A stretch of DNA of 64,000 nt, from assembly GCF_024198215.1 (NCBI RefSeq), contig NZ_JAKCFA010000027.1:103221-167220 (forward strand), in the 5' to 3' direction. This stretch comes from Myxococcus qinghaiensis. GTDB taxonomy: Bacteria > Myxococcota > Myxococcia > Myxococcales > Myxococcaceae. Shown one piece after another: positions 8,490 to 15,675 of the stretch. Each line of letters opens with the position of its first letter. The first letter of the stretch is position 1. The notes under the pieces are model-generated. The model was not told the origin of the DNA and made no database searches. It was given only the letters and a program-made list of their open reading frames with translations. Both the position numbers and the translations under genes were made by a program.

Positions 8490-9368
8490 ATGGCCCTTCC
8501 CCCCCGCCGTGGCCCCTCGCTGGCCCACAAGGCCCGCCAGCGCACTCCGGGTCACCACTACAACGCGAGCTTCCTGTCCGCCGTGGACCGGACGGACATC
8601 CTGAGCTGGCTCGGGGGCCTCCACCCGCTGTGGGAGGAGCGCTACTCCAAGCACTTCCCACCCCCGCCGGGGCAGCAGCAGCGGCGCCTCCTGCGGCCGG
8701 TGTACTGGCTGGGGAACTGGCAGTTCGCGTGCCTGGACTACTACCGCCCTCCGAAGGGCCTCTTGAACCGGTGCGTGAAGGCGGAGCCCTTCCCGTCAGT
8801 CCTCCAGCGCCAGGTGGACAAAATCGAGGCGCTGGCGCGGCGCATGTTCCGGGGCCCGGACATGCCCAAGGGCTGGCACCTCAACACCTGTCTGGTGAAC
8901 TTCTACGGCAGCCGGCTGGAAGAGGACCGCTGGGTGGACACGGCGCGGGTGGGCGAGCACAAGGACTTCGAGCCGGGGCCGGTGGCCTCGCTGTCCTTCG
9001 GCGAGCGGGCACTCATCCAGTTCGTCACGTCCTCGCGGCCCGGTGAGCGCGACGCGGTGGTGCTGGAGCAGTGGCTGGATGACGGCTCGCTGGAGCTGTT
9101 CGGCGGGACGCGGTGGAAGGAGGAGACGTTCCACCGGGTGCAGCGCGTGGACACGCGCGACGGACATGACCTGGCGCCGAAGCTGCCGGACTTCCGCACG
9201 CGGCGCATCAACCTGACGTTCCGCTACGTGCCGGACATGCACGTGATTCCCTTCGCGAAGCTGTCCGACGAGGCGCGCGAGGACGTGCGCGGCTACATGG
9301 CGGAGCTCGCGAAGGGCAGCGCCTTCTTCCGTGAGGAGCTGGCCCGGGAGCGCCCCGCGTCCCCTTGA
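8490..9368 (+). CDS. AlkB-like 2-oxoglutarate/Fe(II)-dependent dioxygenase
   Basis: A 292-residue protein of the 2OG-Fe(II) oxygenase superfamily, AlkB branch. The iron-binding HxD is in GEHKDFEPG, the distal His probably in ETFHRVQRVD, and the 2-oxoglutarate-binding arginines in the RTRRINLTFR motif, which is the RxNxTFR signature of AlkB. The early segment YWLGNWQFACLDYYRPP looks like the nucleotide-recognition part. Members repair alkylated DNA or RNA bases by oxidative demethylation; the substrate here cannot be read from sequence. Start ATG at 8490; the frame is open upstream but through the divergent promoter. Converges on the DEAD-box helicase gene with a 34-bp gap. Confidence 0.8.
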   Translation: MALPPRRGPSLAHKARQRTPGHHYNASFLSAVDRTDILSWLGGLHPLWEERYSKHFPPPPGQQQRRLLRPVYWLGNWQFACLDYYRPPKGLLNRCVKAEPFPSVLQRQVDKIEALARRMFRGPDMPKGWHLNTCLVNFYGSRLEEDRWVDTARVGEHKDFEPGPVASLSFGERALIQFVTSSRPGERDAVVLEQWLDDGSLELFGGTRWKEETFHRVQRVDTRDGHDLAPKLPDFRTRRINLTFRYVPDMHVIPFAKLSDEAREDVRGYMAELAKGSAFFREELARERPASP

Positions 9369-9402
9369 AGGAGCGAGTCACTGCCTCGGGCCCGCTGCCC
9401 GC

Positions 9403-10659
9403 TCAGCGCTGCTTGCGATGCGTCCGCGCGTGGCGTCCCGCGGGCTGTCGCTGCTCGCGCTGGGGCGGCGCCTCCGAGTCCTGCTGAGGCGGGCCCGGGT
9501 CCTTCTGCGAGGCGACGAACTGGTTCCACGCCTCCCGGAACACGGGGGAGTCGCGAGGCACCTGCACGCGGGGAATCTGCCCGCGCATGATGCGCTCGAT
9601 TTGCGCGACGACGGCCTTGTCCTTGGACGTGGCGAAGGTGGAGGCCACGCCGCTGGCCTGCGCGCGCGCGGTGCGGCCGATGCGGTGCACGTAGTCCTCG
9701 GGGGAGTGGGGCAAGTCGTAGTTGATGACCTGTCCCACGTCCTCCACGTCCAGGCCGCGCGCGGCGATGTCCGTGGCGACGAGGCACCGGTAGGTCCCCT
9801 TGCGGAAGCCCTCCATCGCCTGGCGACGCTGGTTCTGCGTCCGGTCCGCGTGCAGCACCGCGCTCTTGTGGCCCGCGCGCTGGAGGGTGCGCAGCACCTT
9901 GTCCGCCCGCTCCTTCGTCTTGGCGAAGACGAGCGCGGTGGCCTCGTCCTCCGCGAGCAGCGTCAGCAGCAGCGCGGACTTCTCCTCCGGCTTGACGACG
10001 TAGAGCCGCTGCTCGGCCCGCTCGGCGGGAGTGCCGCTGCGAGTCACCTCCACGCGCACGGGACGGTACAGCCGCTCGCGGGCGAACTCGGTGACGTCCG
10101 GCCCCAGCGTCGCGGAGAACAGCAGCGTCTGCCGACGGCGGGGCAGGGCCTCGAAGATGCGCTCGAGTTGCGGGAAGAAGCCCATGTCGAGCATCCGGTC
10201 CGCCTCGTCGAGCACCAGGGCCTCCAGCTTGCTGAAGTCCACCATCCCGTTCTCCAGCAGGTCCACCAGGCGGCCAGGCGTGGCGAGCACGAAGGTGGGC
10301 TGGGCCTTGAGCGCCTCCACCTGGGCGCCCATGTCCTCGCCGCCGATGACCACGGTGTGCGTCAGGCCGCGGGCCTCGGCGAAGACCTGCACGGGCTCGG
10401 AGATCTGCTGGATGAGCTCGCGGGTGGGGGCGAGCACCAGGCCGAGCGTGCCCTTCTTGCTGTGGAAGCGCTCCACGAGGGGCAGCACATAGGCGGCCGT
10501 CTTGCCCGTGCCGGTGGCCGCACAGCCGATGATGTCCTTGCCCGAGAGGGCCGGGGGAATCGCCTGGGATTGGATGGGAGTGGGCTGCGTGAAGCGCACC
10601 CGGCGCAGGGCGCCGAGGGTGGCTTTGGACAGTCCGAGCCGGTCGAAGGATTCACTCAC
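9403..10659 (-). CDS. DEAD-box ATP-dependent RNA helicase (RhlE-like)
   Basis: A 418-residue cytoplasmic RNA helicase. Motifs in order: Q motif (FTQPTPIQSQAIP), I (ATGTGKT), Ia (APTRELIQQI), Ib (ATPGRLVDLLE), II (VLDEADRMLDMGF), III (FSATL), IV-V (LVATDIAARGLD), VI (HRIGRTARA). The ~50-residue basic, Gln-rich tail (ending HARTHRKQR) probably aids RNA binding. It starts with GTG at 10659. It lies 57 bp downstream of the VWA gene on the same strand, so it could be read through from that operon, but its domain content is housekeeping and no coupling is seen. Exact subfamily (RhlE, DbpA or CshA) is a judgment. Confidence 0.92.
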   Translation of the reverse strand: MSESFDRLGLSKATLGALRRVRFTQPTPIQSQAIPPALSGKDIIGCAATGTGKTAAYVLPLVERFHSKKGTLGLVLAPTRELIQQISEPVQVFAEARGLTHTVVIGGEDMGAQVEALKAQPTFVLATPGRLVDLLENGMVDFSKLEALVLDEADRMLDMGFFPQLERIFEALPRRRQTLLFSATLGPDVTEFARERLYRPVRVEVTRSGTPAERAEQRLYVVKPEEKSALLLTLLAEDEATALVFAKTKERADKVLRTLQRAGHKSAVLHADRTQNQRRQAMEGFRKGTYRCLVATDIAARGLDVEDVGQVINYDLPHSPEDYVHRIGRTARAQASGVASTFATSKDKAVVAQIERIMRGQIPRVQVPRDSPVFREAWNQFVASQKDPGPPQQDSEAPPQREQRQPAGRHARTHRKQR

Positions 10660-10716
10660 GGCTTCGGGGTATCACGGCGCGAGGCTCCGTGGGAAAGAGC
10701 CTCGGCCGACACTGTC

Positions 10717-11622
10717 CTACGTCGTGGTCCGCAGCTTCTGGGCCCAGGGCTCCAGGGCCCGGAGGATGCCCTTCACCCGCTCGGGGGACTTGCCTCCGTC
10801 CCGCAGTCGCTTGGCGACGGCGTCGAGGTGGGGGACGGCGCGCTCGGTGAGGGCCACGAGGGCGGCGGCCACGTCACAGGTATCCACCGCGTCGTCCATG
10901 CAGATGACCCTGTCCCCCATGACGTTGCGCCAGTACGCCTCGCAGTAGCCCCGACGCCGCTGGTCCGGGATGAGGAAGAACGGGTGGAACGTGCGCTCCA
11001 GCCGTTGGACGGTCTGGGCGATGGGCATGTCCTTGTCGAGGGAGTCGCCGATGAGGCCTTTCGCCTGGGCCATGGACACCTTGTCCAGGGCGGGCTCGTC
11101 ACCCGTCATGAAGAAGTAGCCCTTCTTCCCGCGCTTCTCGAAGCAGTCCATCGCGGTGTGCTCGGCGGCGAAGTACATGCCCAGCTCGTACGACTCGCCG
11201 GGGTTCGAGCCACCGCCGCGCTCCAGGAACATCCAGGTGAGCCACTGGTCCAACTGGTTCTCGGACGACTCGAACTGGCCCACTTGGAGCGGGGCGCGGT
11301 CGAAGAACGCGTCACCCACGGCCATGAAGAGCACCTGCGGGTCGGGGATGCCCGCCTCCATCAGGTCCTTCATGAAGGAGGGGAACGTCTGGCGCGCGAG
11401 GATTTCGGGGATGTTGCCCATGGAGCCCGTCACGTCGAGCGCCATGACGACGGCGAGCGAGTTCGGATGCGCCGCGCTGTCGCGGCTCTCACGGAACTTC
11501 ACCCCCAGGGGGTCCATCTGGGGATGGCAGGCGCGCTGCTTGAACACTTCCTGAGGCGGAAGCTCGCTGCGAGCCCGCGTCATCGCCTCATGTGCCTTGT
11601 GGCTGTAACTCCCGTAACCCAT
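10717..11622 (-). CDS. VWA-domain protein (paralogue A of a pair)
   Basis: A 301-residue protein with a von Willebrand factor A fold. The metal-dependent adhesion site is seen as ALDVTGSMG (Asp63-Ser67), with a later YFFMTGDE that can supply the Thr/Asp. No signal peptide or membrane helix, so it is probably cytoplasmic. It shares its whole architecture with the protein at 13078-14085: both begin MGYGSYSH, both have VFKQ..CHP.MDP.GVK.RESRDS before the MIDAS, and both share GIPDPQVLFMAVGD and SYELGMYFAA. This copy lacks the ~30-residue C-terminal extension of the other. It follows the PurA-like gene by 79 bp. VWA proteins of this kind usually act as metal-dependent scaffolds; the partners are likely its operon neighbours. 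Confidence 0.8.
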   Translation of the reverse strand: MGYGSYSHKAHEAMTRARSELPPQEVFKQRACHPQMDPLGVKFRESRDSAAHPNSLAVVMALDVTGSMGNIPEILARQTFPSFMKDLMEAGIPDPQVLFMAVGDAFFDRAPLQVGQFESSENQLDQWLTWMFLERGGGSNPGESYELGMYFAAEHTAMDCFEKRGKKGYFFMTGDEPALDKVSMAQAKGLIGDSLDKDMPIAQTVQRLERTFHPFFLIPDQRRRGYCEAYWRNVMGDRVICMDDAVDTCDVAAALVALTERAVPHLDAVAKRLRDGGKSPERVKGILRALEPWAQKLRTTT

Positions 11623-11701
11623 GGTTGCTCGACCCCCTCGGTGGTGACACCGCGAAGGTACGTCGCGGCGCTCCGAAGCTAGCCCGGACGGCGCGCCCTC
11701 G

Positions 11702-13081
11702 TCAGCCCCGGGAGCGCTTGTCCCGGGCCCGGGGGCCCTGGGACGTCACCGAGACGCGCACGCCCAGGTTCGCCTCCACCCAGGTGACGAAGCGCTGCGT
11801 CCGGGTGTCGGCGGTGTCTCCCAGCTCAAGCGTCGTCTGCTCGGGAGTACAGCGGGCGAGCGCCGCGGTGAGGCGTGCCTGCCAGGCGAGGTCCTGGGCC
11901 GCGCCGGGGCGTAGCGCGGTGATGCGACCGGCCGCGTCGCGCAGCACGAGGGCCTCGTCTTCCGGGGGGCCTGGAGGTGCGTGGTACGCGGAGCACACGG
12001 ACCAGTGCGGGGTGAGCCTGTCCACATGCGTCACGGCGAGCGAGTCCACGCCGCCGCAGACCTGGAGCGCATAGCGTCCGAGGACCGCATCGAACGCGCC
12101 CACACGGAAGCCGCCCTGCCAGCCCTCGGCGGTGTTGTGAGGCTCGGGTACGGAGGGCGCGAGCGACGGCTCCTCGGTGGGGAAGGGCCCTTCTCCGTGG
12201 CGCGTGGCATAGGCGCGAAGCACGCCGAGGCGATGCACGTCACCGTCAAAGCCCTGCTCGCGCAGCAGCGCCAGGGCCGGCTCGAAGGTGCAGGTGCTCC
12301 AGGTGGTGTGGGGATGGAAGCCGCGCCACTCATCCAGGAGGACGCCCTGCGCGCCTTCAAAGACGGTGTGGCCCTGGCGCAGCTGTGCACCGAGCCAGTC
12401 GTCGCCCACCACGCGCTGCTCGGGATGGATGACGTGCACGGCCTCCACCCATCGCGATGGGATGTCGGAGTCCTCCAGCAACGCCAGCTCCTGCGCGGCG
12501 TCGGGATGGCCCAGGGCGGAGTGCCGCACGTCGACATCCTCCGCGCGGAGTCGCTCCTGCGCGGCGCGAGCCTTTCTCAACAGGACCGCCGGCCGACACA
12601 GGTCTCCAGCGAGGACGGTAGCTTCAGGATGCGCGAGCGCATCTCGCACCGTCTCGCCCACGCCCACGCCGCAGGTGCCATGTCGATTCGCGCCTCGGCT
12701 CAATTCGCGCAGCCGGCCGATGGCTTGATGGAACGGAGTGATGACGCGAGCACGCTCACTCACCGTCACGCGCGCCAATCCGTCCGGCACACCGCTGTCC
12801 GCGAGGTACTGCGCTTCCACATGAAGAGCCAGCGGATGGAAGACGGTGGAGTGCGCCAGATGCGTGGCGACGCCAGGGACGAAGGAGCCCGCGCCGAGCT
12901 GCGAGAAGGTGTGGTGCCGACCGTCATCGGTGACGACGTTGTGGCCCGCTTGCGCGCCTCCGTTGAAGCGCACGACGAGGCGCGCGTCATGCCGTCGCAC
13001 CAGCCAGTCCGTGAGCGTGCCCTTGCCCGCGTCGCCGAAGCCGAGGTCGACGACGACGTGGGCCGAGCGGGGCGCCTTCAT
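11702..13081 (-). CDS. Divergent adenylosuccinate synthetase-like (PurA-fold) enzyme
   Basis: A 459-residue PurA-superfamily protein. Conserved: the phosphate loop GFGDAGKG with the catalytic Asp17, GGAQAGHNVV with the catalytic His47, FEGAQGVLLDEWRG, YATRHGEGPFPTE and the guanine-binding THVD. Changed: the GTTGRGIGP loop reads GTCGVGVGE, and the aspartate-binding TGRxRR loop reads QGGFRVGAFD, losing the two arginines that bind L-aspartate in PurA. It therefore probably uses GTP and a related mechanism on another nucleotide and/or another amine donor, and is unlikely to be the housekeeping purA. Its ATG overlaps the stop of VWA paralogue B by 4 bases (ATGA), tying it to the VWA/pseudokinase module. 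The real substrate is unknown. Confidence 0.8.
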   Translation of the reverse strand: MKAPRSAHVVVDLGFGDAGKGTLTDWLVRRHDARLVVRFNGGAQAGHNVVTDDGRHHTFSQLGAGSFVPGVATHLAHSTVFHPLALHVEAQYLADSGVPDGLARVTVSERARVITPFHQAIGRLRELSRGANRHGTCGVGVGETVRDALAHPEATVLAGDLCRPAVLLRKARAAQERLRAEDVDVRHSALGHPDAAQELALLEDSDIPSRWVEAVHVIHPEQRVVGDDWLGAQLRQGHTVFEGAQGVLLDEWRGFHPHTTWSTCTFEPALALLREQGFDGDVHRLGVLRAYATRHGEGPFPTEEPSLAPSVPEPHNTAEGWQGGFRVGAFDAVLGRYALQVCGGVDSLAVTHVDRLTPHWSVCSAYHAPPGPPEDEALVLRDAAGRITALRPGAAQDLAWQARLTAALARCTPEQTTLELGDTADTRTQRFVTWVEANLGVRVSVTSQGPRARDKRSRG

Positions 13082-14085
13082 CGCTCGTCGAGAGGGCTGC
13101 GCCGGGGGCCGGGGATGCGCCGGTGACCGGAGTTGTAGTCATTCGTCGGCACCGGCTCATCCTCCAGCCGAGGCTGCGGCGTCCCGTCTCTCCCCAGCGT
13201 CGCGGCGAAGGAGGTCAGCGCGCGGATGACGGCGCCGCGTCGGGCCCGCTCCAGTCCACCCTTCTCCAGATGTCGGGCCAGCGCGTCCAGGTCGGGGATG
13301 GCGCCCTCGCACAGGCCCACGAGGCTTGACGCGACATCCACCGTGTCGCTGGGGTCCTCCATGCAGATGACGCGGTCCCCGAGCAGCTCCCGCCACTCCC
13401 GCTCGCAGTTGCGACGGCGAGCGAGGTCGGGGATGAGGAAGAACGGCTCGAAGCCGACCTGGAGCTCCTCCACCACCTGTCGCACGGGCAGGTCCTCGTC
13501 CAGCGTGTCGCCGATGAGGGACGCGACCTGCTTGCGGGAGACGTACCCGTAGGGGCGCTCGTCGCCCGTCATGAAGAAGTAGCCCCGGTGCTTGCGCTTG
13601 CGCCAGCAGTCCAGGTCCGTGTGGCGCGCGGCGAAGTACATGCCCAACTCGTAGGACTCGGTGCCGGGCGTGCCGCCGCCGCCTTCCAGGTAGCTGGACG
13701 TCAGCCACTGGTCCATCTGCCGCTCGGAGGACTCGAACTGGCCCACCTGGAGCGGAGCGTGGTCGCTGTTCGCGTCGCCCACCGCCATGAAGAGCACCTG
13801 CGGGTCGGGGATGCCCACGTCCATCAGCGACTTCATGAAGTCGGGCAGCCGGCGCCGCGCGAGCAGCTCCGGGATGGAGCCCATGGAGCCCGTCACGTCG
13901 AGGGCGAAGACGATGCCCAGCGACTTGGAATGCGCTTCGCTGTCGCGACTCTCCCGCCACTTCACGCCGTGCGGGTCCATCAGCGGATGACAGCGCTCCT
14001 GCTTGAAGACGCGCTGGCGGGGGACTTCCTCACGCGCCCGGGTGAAGGCCGCGTGTGCCGCGTGGCTGTAGCTCCCGTAACCCAT
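13078..14085 (-). CDS. VWA-domain protein (paralogue B of a pair)
   Basis: A 335-residue soluble VWA protein with MIDAS ALDVTGSMG at residues 61-69 and FMTGDE further on. Roughly half of its residues match the protein at 10717-11622 over its full length, including the N-terminal MGYGSYSH block, so the two arose by duplication. It has an extra basic, Pro-rich C-terminal tail (about residues 300-335, GHRRIPGPRRSPLDER). A clear ribosome-binding site (AAGGAGA) precedes the ATG at 14085. It lies 36 bp after the pseudokinase gene, and its stop overlaps the start of the PurA-like gene, so pseudokinase, VWA-B and PurA-like form one transcript. VWA plus kinase-like pairs recall TerY-type phosphorylation modules, but no TerD, MoxR or PP2C gene is present. 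Confidence 0.82.
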   Translation of the reverse strand: MGYGSYSHAAHAAFTRAREEVPRQRVFKQERCHPLMDPHGVKWRESRDSEAHSKSLGIVFALDVTGSMGSIPELLARRRLPDFMKSLMDVGIPDPQVLFMAVGDANSDHAPLQVGQFESSERQMDQWLTSSYLEGGGGTPGTESYELGMYFAARHTDLDCWRKRKHRGYFFMTGDERPYGYVSRKQVASLIGDTLDEDLPVRQVVEELQVGFEPFFLIPDLARRRNCEREWRELLGDRVICMEDPSDTVDVASSLVGLCEGAIPDLDALARHLEKGGLERARRGAVIRALTSFAATLGRDGTPQPRLEDEPVPTNDYNSGHRRIPGPRRSPLDER

Positions 14086-14121
14086 GGCTCGACTCTCCTT
14101 CCACGCGCGGCCAGGCCGCGC

Positions 14122-15150
14122 TCAACGCCACCCAGGCAGGGTGAAGGGAACGTAACTCGGCGGACCGAAGGCCTCTTGCGCGGCGGCGGACACCAACTCC
14201 TTCACGCTCCACGCATCGACCTCCAGTCCACTTCCTCCCGAGGTCGTGTGCTGCGCGCGCAGCAGCTCCGCCAGGGGCGCCGGCACGTGCGACGGCACCG
14301 AGCCCGTCGCCGGGTCTCCACCGAGCACCCAGGCGATGGAGCGCGCGCACATCGCCACGTCCGACGCCGGAGTGGGCACGCCTTTTCCGTCCCACATCGC
14401 ATCGAAATAGAAGTCCCGGTGCGACGCGCTGGTGGCGACCAGGGACTGAAGGTTGCGAATCTTTCCGGCGCTGGACCAGCCGACCAGCATCAAGCCGTGG
14501 TCTCTGGGTTGGACGAGCAGGTGGGGCGGCAGCACCGCGCCGTGGGTGTAGCCCGCGCGATGCACGAAGCCCAACAGCTCCAGCGCGCGCTTCCACATCC
14601 ACACCGCGGCGCGCGGGTCGACACCGTCGGGGTACACCTCGCGCAGCTCGGAGAAGGTGTGCTGGAAGCCGCTCGTCCAGCGGTACACCAGCGCCGCGCG
14701 GGCGATGCCCTCCGGGTCCTTCACGGTGCCGCGCGCCACGGGCTGGGGGAGCAGGCGCGTGAAGTACTCGGCGCCCTGGGCGTTGGTGCGCTGCAGGTCC
14801 TCCAGCACTTCGTACTCGTGGGCGAGCAAATCCTTGTCGACGAGGGCGCGGGCCACCTTGAGCACCACCAACTCGGTGATGCGCGAGTCGCGGCGCGCGA
14901 GGAACACGTCACTGCCGTCACCCCGGCCCAGGCGTCCGAGCAGCACGTAGCGCGTGTTCGCCACGGTGACGCGAGGCCGGTCCGGAGCGAAGGGCGGGTC
15001 GTCCGCGGGGCGAGCGGGCTTGGGCCAGATGGCCGCGCCCTTCGCGGATACCATGGCACCGCAGTAGTCACAGGTGAGGATGCCATTCGGCGAGGACGGG
15101 GGCGGGAGCTTCGCGCCACAACCCGGACACTTCAAAAGCTGTAGTTCCAT
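14122..15150 (-). CDS. Zinc-ribbon protein kinase-like protein, probable pseudokinase
   Basis: A 342-residue protein. Residues 5-33 form a zinc ribbon (Cys8, Cys11, Cys27, Cys30; CPGC..CDYC). Residues ~65-300 resemble a Ser/Thr kinase: Gly-rich loop LGRLGRGDGSDVF and the ATP-anchoring Lys98 in VVLKVA. The catalytic loop reads YTHGAVLPPHLLV, where the HRD aspartate and the metal-binding Asn are missing (Ala205 and His210 at those places), and the DFG motif reads GWS (224-226). It is therefore predicted to bind nucleotide at most, not to phosphorylate. The ATG at 15150 is chosen because the zinc ribbon starts directly after it and GAGGGG lies upstream. First gene of the module, divergent from the PIN gene. 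Confidence 0.78.
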   Translation of the reverse strand: MELQLLKCPGCGAKLPPPSSPNGILTCDYCGAMVSAKGAAIWPKPARPADDPPFAPDRPRVTVANTRYVLLGRLGRGDGSDVFLARRDSRITELVVLKVARALVDKDLLAHEYEVLEDLQRTNAQGAEYFTRLLPQPVARGTVKDPEGIARAALVYRWTSGFQHTFSELREVYPDGVDPRAAVWMWKRALELLGFVHRAGYTHGAVLPPHLLVQPRDHGLMLVGWSSAGKIRNLQSLVATSASHRDFYFDAMWDGKGVPTPASDVAMCARSIAWVLGGDPATGSVPSHVPAPLAELLRAQHTTSGGSGLEVDAWSVKELVSAAAQEAFGPPSYVPFTLPGWR

Positions 15151-15201
15151 CCACCCCTCACGCAGTGCAGGACGAGCATACCTCGGCCTCCAGGAACCTG
15201 A

Positions 15202-15675
15202 ATGTCCCCATTGGCCTCCCCGCTTCCCGTGGTGCTCGACACCAATGTCGTCCTGGACCTGTACGTCTTCGAGGACCCCGCGCTGCGCGTGCTCCACACG
15301 GCGCTGGAGGCGGGCACCCTGGTGGCGTGGGCGGAGGACGCGACGCTGGCGGAGCTGGGCTTCGTGCTGGCGTCGCGCCACTTCCTGCCGGGGCGAAACA
15401 TGGAGGGCCGGAAGACGGCCCTCGAACGCTACCGGGCGAGCGTGAAGCTGCTCCCGCCGGACGCGTCAGGGCCTGCGCTGGAGCTGCCTCGATGCAAGGA
15501 CCGGGACGACCAGAAGTTCCTCCTCCTGGCCGCCCGGGCCGGGGCCGCGTGGTTGGTGAGCAAGGACAAGCGCGTGCTGTCGATGGCGGACCGGCGCGAG
15601 CTGCCCTTCGTCATCCTCACCCCCCGCCAGGCCGTGGCGCGGCTGGGGGCTCAGGCGTTGGTGGCGGCCACGTAG
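15202..15675 (+). CDS. PIN-domain ribonuclease-like protein
   Basis: A 157-residue single-domain PIN protein of the COG1569-like 'putative toxin, PIN family'. Acidic metal-binding residues are seen in order: Asp in VVLDTNVVLD, Glu in ATLAELGF, Asp in CKDRDDQKFL and Asp in VSKDKRVL, which is the expected D-E-D-D pattern of Mg-dependent RNases. No antitoxin gene lies next to it: the upstream neighbour is the divergent pseudokinase gene (51 bp away), and downstream it overlaps the 3' end of the discoidin gene on the other strand by 25 bases. A toxin function is a family guess; a solitary RNA-processing role is equally possible. Confidence 0.75.
   Translation: MSPLASPLPVVLDTNVVLDLYVFEDPALRVLHTALEAGTLVAWAEDATLAELGFVLASRHFLPGRNMEGRKTALERYRASVKLLPPDASGPALELPRCKDRDDQKFLLLAARAGAAWLVSKDKRVLSMADRRELPFVILTPRQAVARLGAQALVAAT

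Noticed and set aside
9331..11682. A 783-codon plus-strand frame opposite the helicase and a VWA gene
   Set aside because: It is a shadow of two well-supported minus-strand genes.
11702..13081. Annotation as the housekeeping purA
   Set aside because: The aspartate-binding arginines and the IMP loop are changed, and the gene is embedded in the VWA/pseudokinase module.
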